From Bathymodiolus brooksi (lineage: Eukaryota > Mollusca > Bivalvia > Mytilida > Modiolidae): DNA of 64,000 bases. Of this stretch, positions 35,101-50,100 are shown piece by piece. The DNA is taken from positions 49,440,536-49,504,535 of the forward strand of contig OY804579.1 in assembly GCA_963680875.1 (NCBI GenBank), given 5' to 3'. The first letter of the stretch is position 1. Every line of letters begins with the position of its first letter. A model generated the notes under the pieces. That model was given only the letters and a program-made list of their open reading frames with translations. It was not told the origin of the DNA and searched no databases. Position numbers and translations under genes: made by a program.

Positions 35101-38100
35101 ATCATCTCTTATCCAAAACCCACCAAGTCCTGGTTTGGGACAAACACGAAAATGTGGCGGGTTTATACCGGTTTAATGGAATCCCAAGCCTCCCTTCTTG
35201 ATAACTGAATCTCCAACGGCAATACAAATATAAATAAACGATTGTTTTTGATATCTTGTTAAATTATTAAGCATTATGTTATAAGCAGAAACAATTACAG
35301 TACTTACTTCTGATTTGTTTGTAGATCTGTAATCACTGCTCTATGTAGGAACCAGGATTGTAGTTTACCATCACCACTATTATCATGCCATATACGTAGA
35401 GAAACGAGATCACCGAGTGGCACTGATGTCCCAAGGATAAAAGTACTCGTGCTATTCTTCTTAAAAACCTGTTTACATAAAGACATGAAAAATAAACTAC
35501 GGATAACTAAGATTTAAGCCGGGTGGTAATACAATTGTTATGGTCTGGTGTACATCGCGTAAGGGTAGGAATATCAATTTCCTTTTCCATCATAGAATAA
35601 TTCAAATTGTATTAAGGCTAGATTGTATTGAAACAAACGTAACAAACATGTAACGGAAATATGGATCAAAACTGGATGAGTAATGGAAGCAAAAATTTCG
35701 TCATGCTTTCTGGTATACCTCTTCTGTATTACAGTTAAACCTGTCTAAACCGAACCCTGAGTAAACCAAAAACCTGCCTCAACCAGACAGACTTTACAGT
35801 CCTATCTACTGAGCCCTGAGTAAACCAAAAACCTGCCTAAACCAGACAGACTTTACAGTCCTATCTACTGAACCCTGAGTAAACCAAAAACCTGCCTAAG
35901 CCAGACAGACTTTACAATCCTATCTACTGAACCCTGAGGAAAACAAAAACCTGCCTAAGCCAGACAGACTTTACAGTCCTATCTACTGAACCTTGAGTAA
36001 ACCAAAAACCTGCCTAAGCCGGACAGACTTTACAGTCCTATCTACTGAACCCTGAGTAAACCAAAAACCTGCCTAAGCCAGACAGACTTTACAGTCCTAT
36101 CTACTGAACCCTGAGTAAACCAAAAACCTGCCTAAGCCAGACAGACTTTACAGTCCTATCTACTGAACCCTGAGTAAACCAAAAACCTGCCTAAGCCAGA
36201 CAGACTTTACAGTGCTATCTACTGAACCCTGAGTAAACCAAAAACCTGCCTAAGCCAGACAGACTTTACAGTCCTATCTACTGAACCCTGAGTAAACTAA
36301 AAACCTGCCTAAGCCAGACAGACTTTACATTCCTATCTACTGAACCCTGAGTAAACCAAAAACCTGCCTAAGCCAGACAGACTTTACAGTCCTATCTACT
36401 GAACTCTGAGTAAACCAAAAACCTGCCTAAGCCAGACAGACTTTACAGTCCTATCTACAGAACCCTGAGTAAACCAAAAACCTGCCTAAGCCGGACAGAC
36501 GTTACAGTCCTATCTACTGAACCCTGAGTAAACCAAAAACCTGCCTAAGCCAGACAGACTTTACATTCCTATCTACTGAACCCTGAGTAAACCAAAAACC
36601 TGCCAAAGCCAGACAGACTTAACAGTCCTATCTACTGAACCCTGAGTAAACCAAAAACCTGCCTAAGCCAGACAGACGTTACAGTCCTATCTACTGAACC
36701 CTGAGTAAACCAAAAACCTGCCGAAGCCAGACAGACTTTACAGTCCTATCTACTGAACCCTGAGTAAACCAAAAACCCGCCTAAGCCAGACAGACTTTAC
36801 AGTGCTATCTACTGAACTCTGAGTAAACCAAAAACCTGCCTAAGCCAGACAGACTTTACAGTCCTATCTATTGAACCCTGAGTAAACCAAAAACCTGCCT
36901 AAACCAGACAGACTTTACAGTTCCGTCTACTGAACCCTGAGTAAACCAAAAACCTGCCTAAGCCAGACAGACTTTACAGTCCTATCTACTGAACCCTGAG
37001 AAAATCAAAAATCTGCCTAAGCCAGACAGACTTTACAGTCCTATCTACTGAACCCTGAGTAAACCAAAAACCTGCCTAAGCCAGACAGACTTTACAGTCC
37101 TATCTACTGAACCCTGAGTAAACCAAAAACCTGCCTAAGTCAGGCAGACTTTACAGTCCTATCTACTGAACCCTGAGTAAAGCAAAAACCCGCCTAAGCC
37201 AGACAGATTTTACAGTCCTATCTACTGAACCCTGAGTAAACCGAAAACCTGCCTAAACCAGACAGACTGTACACTCCCATCTACTGAACCCTTAGTAAAC
37301 CTAAAACCTGCCTAAGCCAGACAGACTTTACAGTCCTATCTACTGAACCCTGAGTAAACCAAAAACCTGCCTAAGCCAGACAGACTTTACAGTGCTATCT
37401 ACTGAATTTTGAGTAAACCGAAAACCTGCCTAAACCAGACAGACTTTATAGTCCCATCTACTGAACCCTAAGTAAACCGAAAACCTGCCTAAGCCAGACA
37501 GACTCTACAGTCCCATCTACTGAACCCTGAGTAAACCAAAAACCTGCCTAAGCCAGACAGACTTTACAGTCCTATCTACTGAACCCTGAGTAAACCTAAA
37601 ACCTGCCTAAGCCAGATAGACTTTACAGTCCTATCTACTGAACCCTGAGTAAACCAAAAACTTGCCTAAGCCAAACAGACTTTACAGTCCTATCTACTGA
37701 ACCCTGAGTAAACCAAAAACATGCCTAAGCCAGACAGACTTTACAGTCCTATCTACTGAACCCTGAGTAAACCAAAAACCTGCCTAAGCCAGACAGACTT
37801 TACAGTGCTATCTACTGAACTTTGAGTAAACCAAAAACCTGCCTAAACCAGACAGACTTAATAGTCCTATCTATTGAACCCTGAGTAAACCAAAAACCTG
37901 CCTAAGCCAGACAGACTTTACAGTCCCATCTACTGAACCTTGAGTAAACCAAAAATCTGCCTAAGCCAGACAGACTTTACAGTCCTATCTACTGAACCCT
38001 GAGTAAACCAAAAACCTGCCTAAGCCAGACAGACTTTACAGTCCTATCTACTGAACCCTGAGTAAACCGAAAACCTGCCTAAGCCAGACAGACTTTACAG

Positions 38101-41100
38101 TCCCATATACTGAACCCTGAGTAGACCAAAAACCTGCCTAAGCCAGACAGACTTTACAGTCCCATATACTGAACCCTGAGTAGACCAAAAACCTGCCTAA
38201 GCCAGACAGACTTTACAGTCCTTTCTACTGAACCCTGAGTAAACCAAAAACCTGCCTAAGCCAGACAGACTTTGCAGTCCTATCTACTGAACCCTGAGTA
38301 AACCAAAAACCTGCCTAAGCCAGACAGACTTTGCAGTCCTATCTACTGAACCCTGAGTAAACCAAAAACCTGCCTAAGCCAGACAGACGTTACAGTCCTA
38401 TCTACTGAACCCTGAGTAAACCAAAAACCTGCCTAAGCCAGACAGACTTTACAGTCCCATCTACTGAACCCTTAGTAAACCAAAACCCTGCCTAAGCCAG
38501 ACAGACTGTACAGTCCTATCTACTGAACCCTGAGTAAACCAAAAACCTGCCTAAGCCAGACAGACTTTACAGTCCTATCTACTGAACCCTGAGTAAACCA
38601 AAAACTTGCCTAAGCCAGACAGACTTTACAGTCCTATCTACTGAACCCTGAGTAAACCAAAAACCTGCCTAAGCCAGACAGACTTTACAGTCCCATATAC
38701 TGAACCCTGAGTAGACCAAAAACCCGCCTAAGCCAGACAGACTTTACATTCCTATCTACTGAACCCTGAGTCCTATCTACTGAACCCTGAGTAAACCAAA
38801 AACCTGCCTAAGCCAGACAGACTTTACAGTCCCATCTACTGAACCCTAAGTAAACCGAAAACCTGCCTAAGCCAGACAGACTTTACAGTCCTATCTACTG
38901 AACCCTGAGTAAACCTAAAACCTGCCTAAGCCAGATAGACTTTACAGTCCTATCTACTGAACCCTGAGTAAACCAAAAACTTGCCTAAGCCAAACAGACT
39001 TTACAGTCCTATCTACTGAACCCTGAGTAAACCAAAAACATGCCTAAGCCAGACAGACTTTACAGTCCTATCTACTGAACCCTGAGTAAACCAAAAACCT
39101 GCCTAAGCCAGACAGACTTTACAGTGCTATCTACTGAACTCTGAGTAAACCAAAAACCTGCCTAAACCAGACAGACTTAACAGTCCTATCTATTGAACCC
39201 TTAGTAAACCAAAAACCTGCCTAATCCAGACAGACTTTACAGTCCCATCTACTGAACCTTGAGTAAACCAAAAACCTGCCTAAGCCAGACAGACTTTACA
39301 GTCCTATCTACTGAACCCTGAGTAAACCTAAAACCTGCCTAAGCCAGATAGACTTTACAGTCCTATCTACTGAACCCTGAGTAAACCAAAAACTTGCCTA
39401 AGCCAGACAGACTTTACAGTGCTATCTACTGAACTCTGAGTAAACCAAAAACCTGCCTAAGCCAGACAGACTTAACAGTCCTATCTATTGAACCCTTAGT
39501 AAACCAAAAACCTGCCTAATCCAGACAGACTTTACAGTCCCATCTACTGAACCTTGAGTAAACCAAAAACCTGCCTAAGCCAGACAGACTTTACAGTCCT
39601 ATCTACTGAACCCTGAGTAAACTAAAAACCTGCCTAAGCCAGACAGACTTTACAGTCCTATCTACTGAACCCTGAGTAAACTAAAAACCTGCCTAAGCCA
39701 GACAGACTTTACATTCCTATCTACTGAACCCTGAGTAAACCAAAAACCTGCCTAAGCCAGACAGACTTTACAGTCCTATCTACTGAACTCTGAGTAAACC
39801 AAAAACCTGCCTAAGCCAGACAGACTTTACAGTCCTATCTACAGAACCCTGAGTAAACCAAAAACCTGCCTAAGCCGGACAGACGTTACAGTCCTATCTA
39901 CTGAACCCTGAGTAAACCAAAAACCTGCCTAAGCCAGACAGACTTTACATTCCTATCTACTGAACCATGAGTAAACCAAAAACCTGCCAAAGCCAGACAG
40001 ACTTAACAGTCCTATCTACTGAACCCTGAGTAAACAAAAAACCTGCCTAAGCCAGACAGACGTTACAGTCCTATCTACTGAACCCTGAGTAAACCAAAAA
40101 CCTGCCGAAGCCAGACAGACTTTACAGTCCTATCTACTGAACCCTGAGTAAACCAAAAACCCGCCTAAGCCAGACAGACTTTACAGTGCTATCTACTGAA
40201 CTCTGAGTAAACCAAAAACCTGCCTAAGCCAGACAGACTTTACAGTCCTATCTATTGAACCCTGAGTAAACCAAAAACCTGCCTAAACCAGACAGACTTT
40301 ACAGTTCCGTCTACTGAACCCTGAGTAAACCAAAAACCTGCCTAAGCCAGACAGACTTTACAGTCCTATCTACTGAACCCTGAGAAAATCAAAAATCTGC
40401 CTAAGCCAGACAGACTTTACAGTCCTATCTACTGAACCCTGAGTAAACCAAAAACCTGCCTAAGCCAGACAGACTTTACAGTCCTATCTACTGAACCCTG
40501 AGTAAACCAAAAACCTGCCTAAGTCAGGCAGACTTTACAGTCCTATCTACTGAACCCTGAGTAAAGCAAAAACCCGCCTAAGCCAGACAGATTTTAAAGT
40601 CCTATCTACTGAACCCTGAGTAAACCGAAAACCTGCCTAAACCAGACAGACTGTACACTCCCATCTACTGAACCCTGAGTAAACCTAAAACCTGCCTAAG
40701 CCAGACAGACTTTACAGTCCTATCTACTGAACCCTGAGTAAACCAAAAACCTGCCTAAGCCAGACAGACTTTATAGTCCCATCTACTGAACCCTAAGTAA
40801 ACCGAAAACCTGCCTAAGCCAGACAGACTCTACAGTCCCATCTACTGAACCCTGAGTAAACCAAAAACCTGCCTAAGCCAGACAGACTTTACAGTCCTAT
40901 CTACTGAACCCTGAGTAAACCAAAAACCTGCCTAAGTCAGGCAGACTTTACAGTCCTATCTACTGAACCCTGAGTAAAGCAAAAACCCGCCTAAGCCAGA
41001 CAGATTTTACAGTCCTATCTACTGAACCCTGAGTAAACCGAAAACCTGCCTAAACCAGACAGACTGTACACTCCCATCTACTGAACCCTTAGTAAACCTA

Positions 41101-44100
41101 AAACCTGCCTAAGCCAGACAGACTTTACAGTCCTATCTACTGAACCCTGAGTAAACCAAAAACCTGCCTAAGCCAGACAGACTTTACAGTGCTATCTACT
41201 GAATTTTGAGTAAACCGAAAACCTGCCTAAACCAGACAGACTTTATAGTCCCATCTACTGAACCCTAAGTAAACCGAAAACCTGCCTAAGCCAGACAGAC
41301 TCTACAGTCCCATCTACTGAACCCTGAGTAAACCAAAAACCTGCCTAAGCCAGACAGACTTTACAGTCCTATCTACTGAACCCTGAGTAAACCTAAAACC
41401 TGCCTAAGCCAGATAGACTTTACAGTCCTATCTACTGAACCCTGAGTAAACCAAAAACTTGCCTAAGCCAAACAGACTTTACAGTCCTATCTACTGAACC
41501 CTGAGTAAACCAAAAACATGCCTAAGCCAGACAGACTTTACAGTCCTATCTACTGAACCCTGAGTAAACCAAAAACCTGCCTAAGCCAGACAGACTTTAC
41601 AGTGCTATCTACTGAACTTTGAGTAAACCAAAAACCTGCCTAAACCAGACAGACTTAATAGTCCTATCTATTGAACCCTGAGTAAACCAAAAACCTGCCT
41701 AAGCCAGACAGACTTTACAGTCCCATCTACTGAACCTTGAGTAAACCAAAAATCTGCCTAAGCCAGACAGACTTTACAGTCCTATCTACTGAACCCTGAG
41801 TAAACCAAAAACCTGCCTAAGCCAGACAGACTTTACAGTCCTATCTACTGAACCCTGAGTAAACCGAAAACCTGCCTAAGCCAGACAGACTTTACAGTCC
41901 CATATACTGAACCCTGAGTAGACCAAAAACCTGCCTAAGCCAGACAGACTTTACAGTCCCATATACTGAACCCTGAGTAGACCAAAAACCTGCCTAAGCC
42001 AGACAGACTTTACAGTCCTTTCTACTGAACCCTGAGTAAACCAAAAACCTGCCTAAGCCAGACAGACTTTGCAGTCCTATCTACTGAACCCTGAGTAAAC
42101 CAAAAACCTGCCTAAGCCAGACAGACTTTGCAGTCCTATCTACTGAACCCTGAGTAAACCAAAAACCTGCCTAAGCCAGACAGACGTTACAGTCCTATCT
42201 ACTGAACCCTGAGTAAACCAAAAACCTGCCTAAGCCAGACAGACTTTACAGTCCCATCTACTGAACCCTTAGTAAACCAAAACCCTGCCTAAGCCAGACA
42301 GACTGTACAGTCCTATCTACTGAACCCTGAGTAAACCAAAAACCTGCCTAAGCCAGACAGACTTTACAGTCCTATCTACTGAACCCTGAGTAAACCAAAA
42401 ACTTGCCTAAGCCAGACAGACTTTACAGTCCTATCTACTGAACCCTGAGTAAACCAAAAACCTGCCTAAGCCAGACAGACTTTACAGTCCCATATACTGA
42501 ACCCTGAGTAGACCAAAAACCCGCCTAAGCCAGACAGACTTTACATTCCTATCTACTGAACCCTGAGTCCTATCTACTGAACCCTGAGTAAACCAAAAAC
42601 CTGCCTAAGCCAGACAGACTTTACAGTCCCATCTACTGAACCCTAAGTAAACCGAAAACCTGCCTAAGCCAGACAGACTTTACAGTCCTATCTACTGAAC
42701 CCTGAGTAAACCTAAAACCTGCCTAAGCCAGATAGACTTTACAGTCCTATCTACTGAACCCTGAGTAAACCAAAAACTTGCCTAAGCCAAACAGACTTTA
42801 CAGTCCTATCTACTGAACCCTGAGTAAACCAAAAACATGCCTAAGCCAGACAGACTTTACAGTCCTATCTACTGAACCCTGAGTAAACCAAAAACCTGCC
42901 TAAGCCAGACAGACTTTACAGTGCTATCTACTGAACTCTGAGTAAACCAAAAACCTGCCTAAACCAGACAGACTTAACAGTCCTATCTATTGAACCCTTA
43001 GTAAACCAAAAACCTGCCTAATCCAGACAGACTTTACAGTCCCATCTACTGAACCTTGAGTAAACCAAAAACCTGCCTAAGCCAGACAGACTTTACAGTC
43101 CTATCTACTGAACCCTGAGTAAACCTAAAACCTGCCTAAGCCAGATAGACTTTACAGTCCTATCTACTGAACCCTGAGTAAACCAAAAACTTGCCTAAGC
43201 CAGACAGACTTTACAGTGCTATCTACTGAACTCTGAGTAAACCAAAAACCTGCCTAAGCCAGACAGACTTAACAGTCCTATCTATTGAACCCTTAGTAAA
43301 CCAAAAACCTGCCTAATCCAGACAGACTTTACAGTCCCATCTACTGAACCTTGAGTAAACCAAAAACCTGCCTAAGCCAGACAGACTTTACAGTCCTATC
43401 TACTGAACCCTGAGTAAACTAAAAACCTGCCTAAGCCAGACAGACTTTACAGTCCTATCTACTGAACCCTGAGTAAACTAAAAACCTGCCTAAGCCAGAC
43501 AGACTTTACATTCCTATCTACTGAACCCTGAGTAAACCAAAAACCTGCCTAAGCCAGACAGACTTTACAGTCCTATCTACTGAACTCTGAGTAAACCAAA
43601 AACCTGCCTAAGCCAGACAGACTTTACAGTCCTATCTACAGAACCCTGAGTAAACCAAAAACCTGCCTAAGCCGGACAGACGTTACAGTCCTATCTACTG
43701 AACCCTGAGTAAACCAAAAACCTGCCTAAGCCAGACAGACTTTACATTCCTATCTACTGAACCATGAGTAAACCAAAAACCTGCCAAAGCCAGACAGACT
43801 TAACAGTCCTATCTACTGAACCCTGAGTAAACAAAAAACCTGCCTAAGCCAGACAGACGTTACAGTCCTATCTACTGAACCCTGAGTAAACCAAAAACCT
43901 GCCGAAGCCAGACAGACTTTACAGTCCTATCTACTGAACCCTGAGTAAACCAAAAACCCGCCTAAGCCAGACAGACTTTACAGTGCTATCTACTGAACTC
44001 TGAGTAAACCAAAAACCTGCCTAAGCCAGACAGACTTTACAGTCCTATCTATTGAACCCTGAGTAAACCAAAAACCTGCCTAAACCAGACAGACTTTACA

Positions 44101-47100
44101 GTTCCGTCTACTGAACCCTGAGTAAACCAAAAACCTGCCTAAGCCAGACAGACTTTACAGTCCTATCTACTGAACCCTGAGAAAATCAAAAATCTGCCTA
44201 AGCCAGACAGACTTTACAGTCCTATCTACTGAACCCTGAGTAAACCAAAAACCTGCCTAAGCCAGACAGACTTTACAGTCCTATCTACTGAACCCTGAGT
44301 AAACCAAAAACCTGCCTAAGTCAGGCAGACTTTACAGTCCTATCTACTGAACCCTGAGTAAAGCAAAAACCCGCCTAAGCCAGACAGATTTTAAAGTCCT
44401 ATCTACTGAACCCTGAGTAAACCGAAAACCTGCCTAAACCAGACAGACTGTACACTCCCATCTACTGAACCCTGAGTAAACCTAAAACCTGCCTAAGCCA
44501 GACAGACTTTACAGTCCTATCTACTGAACCCTGAGTAAACCAAAAACCTGCCTAAGCCAGACAGACTTTATAGTCCCATCTACTGAACCCTAAGTAAACC
44601 GAAAACCTGCCTAAGCCAGACAGACTCTACAGTCCCATCTACTGAACCCTGAGTAAACCAAAAACCTGCCTAAGCCAGACAGACTTTACAGTCCTATCTA
44701 CTGAACCCTGAGTAAACCTAAAACCTGCCTAAGCCAGATAGACTTTACAGTCCTATCTACTGAACCCTGAGTAAACCAAAAACTTGCCTAAGCCAAACAG
44801 ACTTTACAGTCCTATCTACTGAACCCTGAGTAAACCAAAAACATGCCTAAGCCAGACAGACTTTACAGTCCTATCTACTGAACCCTGAGTAAACCAAAAA
44901 CCTGCCTAAGCCAGACAGACTTTACAGTGCTATCTACTGAACTTTGAGTAAACCAAAAACCTGCCTAAACCAGACAGACTTAATAGTCCTATCTATTGAA
45001 CCCTGAGTAAACCAAAAACCTGCCTAAGCCAGACAGACTTTACAGTCCCATCTACTGAACCTTGAGTAAACCAAAAATCTGCCTAAGCCAGACAGACTTT
45101 ACAGTCCTATCTACTGAACCCTGAGTAAACCAAAAACCTGCCTAAGCCAGACAGACTTTACAGTCCTATCTACTGAACCCTGAGTAAACCGAAAACCTGC
45201 CTAAGCCAGACAGACTTTACAGTCCCATATACTGAACCCTGAGTAGACCAAAAACCTGCCTAAGCCAGACAGACTTTACAGTCCCATATACTGAACCCTG
45301 AGTAGACCAAAAACCTGCCTAAGCCAGACAGACTTTACAGTCCTTTCTACTGAACCCTGAGTAAACCAAAAACCTGCCTAAGCCAGACAGACTTTGCAGT
45401 CCTATCTACTGAACCCTGAGTAAACCAAAAACCTGCCTAAGCCAGACAGACTTTACAGTCCTATCTACTGAACCCTGAGTAAACCAAAAACCTGCCTAAG
45501 TCAGGCAGACTTTACAGTCCTATCTACTGAACCCTGAGTAAAGCAAAAACCCGCCTAAGCCAGACAGATTTTAAAGTCCTATCTACTGAACCCTGAGTAA
45601 ACCGAAAACCTGCCTAAACCAGACAGACTGTACACTCCCATCTACTGAACCCTTAGTAAACCTAAAACCTGCCTAAGCCAGACAGACTTTACAGTCCTAT
45701 CTACTGAACCCTGAGTAAACCAAAAACCTGCCTAAGCCAGACAGACTTTATAGTCCCATCTACTGAACCCTAAGTAAACCGAAAACCTGCCTAAGCCAGA
45801 CAGACTCTACAGTCCCATCTACTGAACCCTGAGTAAACCAAAAACCTGCCTAAGCCAGACAGACTTTACAGTCCTATCTACTGAACCCTGAGTAAACCTA
45901 AAACCTGCCTAAGCCAGATAGACTTTACAGTCCTATCTACTGAACCCTGAGTAAACCAAAAACTTGCCTAAGCCAAACAGACTTTACAGTCCTATCTACT
46001 GAACCCTGAGTAAACCAAAAACATGCCTAAGCCAGACAGACTTTACAGTCCTATCTACTGAACCCTGAGTAAACCAAAAACCTGCCTAAGCCAGACAGAC
46101 TTTACAGTGCTATCTACTGAACTTTGAGTAAACCAAAAACCTGCCTAAACCAGACAGACTTAATAGTCCTATCTATTGAACCCTGAGTAAACCAAAAACC
46201 TGCCTAAGCCAGACAGACTTTACAGTCCCATCTACTGAACCTTGAGTAAACCAAAAATCTGCCTAAGCCAGACAGACTTTACAGTCCTATCTACTGAACC
46301 CTGAGTAAACCAAAAACCTGCCTAAGCCAGACAGACTTTACAGTCCTATCTACTGAACCCTGAGTAAACCGAAAACCTGCCTAAGCCAGACAGACTTTAC
46401 AGTCCCATATACTGAACCCTGAGTAGACCAAAAACCTGCCTAAGCCAGACAGACTTTACAGTCCCATATACTGAACCCTGAGTAGACCAAAAACCTGCCT
46501 AAGCCAGACAGACTTTACAGTCCTTTCTACTGAACCCTGAGTAAACCAAAAACCTGCCTAAGCCAGACAGACTTTGCAGTCCTATCTACTGAACCCTGAG
46601 TAAACCAAAAACCTGCCTAAGCCAGACAGACTTTGCAGTCCTATCTACTGAACCCTGAGTAAACCAAAAACCTGCCTAAGCCAGACAGACTTTACAGTCC
46701 CATCTACTGAACCCTTAGTAAACCAAAACCCTGCCTAAGCCAGACAGACTGTACAGTCCTATCTACTGAACCCTGAGTAAACCAAAAACCTGCCTAAGCC
46801 AGACAGACTTTACAGTCCTATCTACTGAACCCTGAGTAAACCAAAAACTTGCCTAAGCCAGACAGACTTTACAGTCCTATCTACTGAACCCTGAGTAAAC
46901 CAAAAACCTGCCTAAGCCAGACAGACTTTACAGTCCCATATACTGAACCCTGAGTAGACCAAAAACCCGCCTAAGCCAGACAGACTTTACATTCCTATCT
47001 ACTGAACCCTTAGTCCTATCTACTGAACCCTGAGTAAACCAAAAACCTGCCTAAGCCAGACAGACTTTACAGTCCCATCTACTGAACCCTAAGTAAACCG

Positions 47101-50100
47101 AAAACCTGCCTAAGCCAGACAGACTTTACAGTCCTATCTACTGAACCCTGAGTAAACCTAAAACCTGCCTAAGCCAGATAGACTTTACAGTCCTATCTAC
47201 TGAACCCTGAGTAAACCAAAAACTTGCCTAAGCCAAACAGACTTTACAGTCCTATCTACTGAACCCTGAGTAAACCAAAAACATGCCTAAGCCAGACAGA
47301 CTTTACAGTCCTATCTACTGAACCCTGAGTAAACCAAAAACCTGCCTAAGCCAGACAGACTTTACAGTGCTATCTACTGAACTCTGAGTAAACCAAAAAC
47401 CTGCCTAAACCAGACAGACTTAACAGTCCTATCTATTGAACCCTTAGTAAACCAAAAACCTGCCTAATCCAGACAGACTTTACAGTCCCATCTACTGAAC
47501 CTTGAGTAAACCAAAAACCTGCCTAAGCCAGACATACTTTACAGTCCTATCTACTGAACCCTGAGTAAACCTAAAACCTGCCTAAGCCAGATAGACTTTA
47601 CAGTCCTATCTACTGAACCCTGAGTAAACCAAAAACTTGCCTAAGCCAGACAGACTTTACAGTGCTATCTACTGAACTCTGAGTAAACCAAAAACCTGCC
47701 TAAGCCAGACAGACTTAACAGTCCTATCTATTGAACCCTTAGTAAACCAAAAACCTGCCTAATCCAGACAGACTTTACAGTCCCATCTACTGAACCTTGA
47801 GTAAACCAAAAACCTGCCTAAGCCAGACAGACTTTACAGTCCTATCTACTGAACCCTGAGTAAACCAAAAACCTGCTTAAGCCAGACAGACTTTACAGTC
47901 CTATCTACTGAACCCTGAGTAAACCTAAAACCTGCCTAAGCCAGATAGACTTTACAGTCCTATCTACTGAACCCTGAGTAAACCAAAAACTTGCCTAAGC
48001 CAAACAGACTTTACAGTCCTATCTACTGAACCCTGAGTAAACCAAAAACCTGCCTAAGCCAGACAGACTTTACAGTGCTATCTACTGAACTTTGAGTAAA
48101 CCAAAAACCTGCCTAAGCCAGACAGACTTAATAGTCCTATCTATTGAACCCTGAGTAAACCAAAAACCTGCCTAAGCCAGACAGACGTTACAGTCCTATC
48201 TACTGAACCCTGAGTAAACCAAAAACATGCCTAAGCCAGACAGACTTTACAGTCCTATCTACTGAACCCTGAGTAAACCAAAAACCTGCCTAAGCCAGAC
48301 AGACTTTACAGTGCTATCTACTGAACTCTGAGTAAACCAAAAACCTGCCTAAACCAGACAGACTTAACAGTCCTATCTATTGAACCCTGAGTAAACCAAA
48401 AACCTGCCTAATCCAGACAGACTTTACAGTCCCATCTACTGAACCCTGAGTAAACCAAAAACCTGCCTAAGCCAGACAGACTTTACAGTCCTATCTACTG
48501 AACCCTGAGTAAACCTAAAACCTGCCTAAGCCAGATAGACTTTACAGTCCTATCTACTGAACCCTGAGTAAACCAAAAACTTGCCTAAGCCAAACAGACT
48601 TTACAGTCCTATCTACTGAACCCTGAGTAAACCAAAAACATGCCTAAGCCAGACAGACTTTACAGTCCTATCTACTGAACCCTGAGTAAACCAAAAACCT
48701 GCCTAAGCCAGACAGACTTTACAGTGCTATCTACTGAACTTTGAGTAAACCAAAAACCTGCCTAAACCAGACAGACTTAATAGTCCTATCTATTGAACCC
48801 TGAGTAAACCAAAAACCTGCCTAAGCCAGACAGACTTTACAGTCCCATCTACTGAACCTTGAGTAAACCAAAAATCTGCCTAAGCCAGACAGACTTTACA
48901 GTCCTATCTACTGAACCCTGAGTAAACCAAAAACCTGCCTAAGCCAGACAGACTTTACAGTCCTATCTACTGAACCCTGAGTAAACCGAAAACCTGCCTA
49001 AGCCAGACAGACTTTACAGTCCCATATACTGAACCCTGAGTAGACCAAAAACCTGCCTAAGCCAGACAGACTTTACAGTCCCATATACTGAACCCTGAGT
49101 AGACCAAAAACCTGCCTAAGCCAGACAGACTTTACAGTCCTTTCTACTGAACCCTGAGTAAACCAAAAACCTGCCTAAGCCAGACAGACTTTGCAGTCCT
49201 ATCTACTGAACCCTGAGTAAACCAAAAACCTGCCTAAGCCAGACAGACTTTGCAGTCCTATCTACTGAACCCTGAGTAAACCAAAAACCTGCCTAAGCCA
49301 GACAGACTTTACAGTCCCATCTACTGAACCCTTAGTAAACCAAAACCCTGCCTAAGCCAGACAGACTGTACAGTCCTATCTACTGAACCCTGAGTAAACC
49401 AAAAACCTGCCTAAGCCAGACAGACTTTACAGTCCTATCTACTGAACCCTGAGTAAACCAAAAACTTGCCTAAGCCAGACAGACTTTACAGTCCTATCTA
49501 CTGAACCCTGAGTAAACCAAAAACCTGCCTAAGCCAGACAGACTTTACAGTCCCATATACTGAACCCTGAGTAGACCAAAAACCCGCCTAAGCCAGACAG
49601 ACTTTACATTCCTATCTACTGAACCCTTAGTCCTATCTACTGAACCCTGAGTAAACCAAAAACCTGCCTAAGCCAGACAGACTTTACAGTCCCATCTACT
49701 GAACCCTAAGTAAACCGAAAACCTGCCTAAGCCAGACAGACTTTACAGTCCTATCTACTGAACCCTGAGTAAACCTAAAACCTGCCTAAGCCAGATAGAC
49801 TTTACAGTCCTATCTACTGAACCCTGAGTAAACCAAAAACTTGCCTAAGCCAAACAGACTTTACAGTCCTATCTACTGAACCCTGAGTAAACCAAAAACA
49901 TGCCTAAGCCAGACAGACTTTACAGTCCTATCTACTGAACCCTGAGTAAACCAAAAACCTGCCTAAGCCAGACAGACTTTACAGTGCTATCTACTGAACT
50001 CTGAGTAAACCAAAAACCTGCCTAAACCAGACAGACTTAACAGTCCTATCTATTGAACCCTTAGTAAACCAAAAACCTGCCTAATCCAGACAGACTTTAC

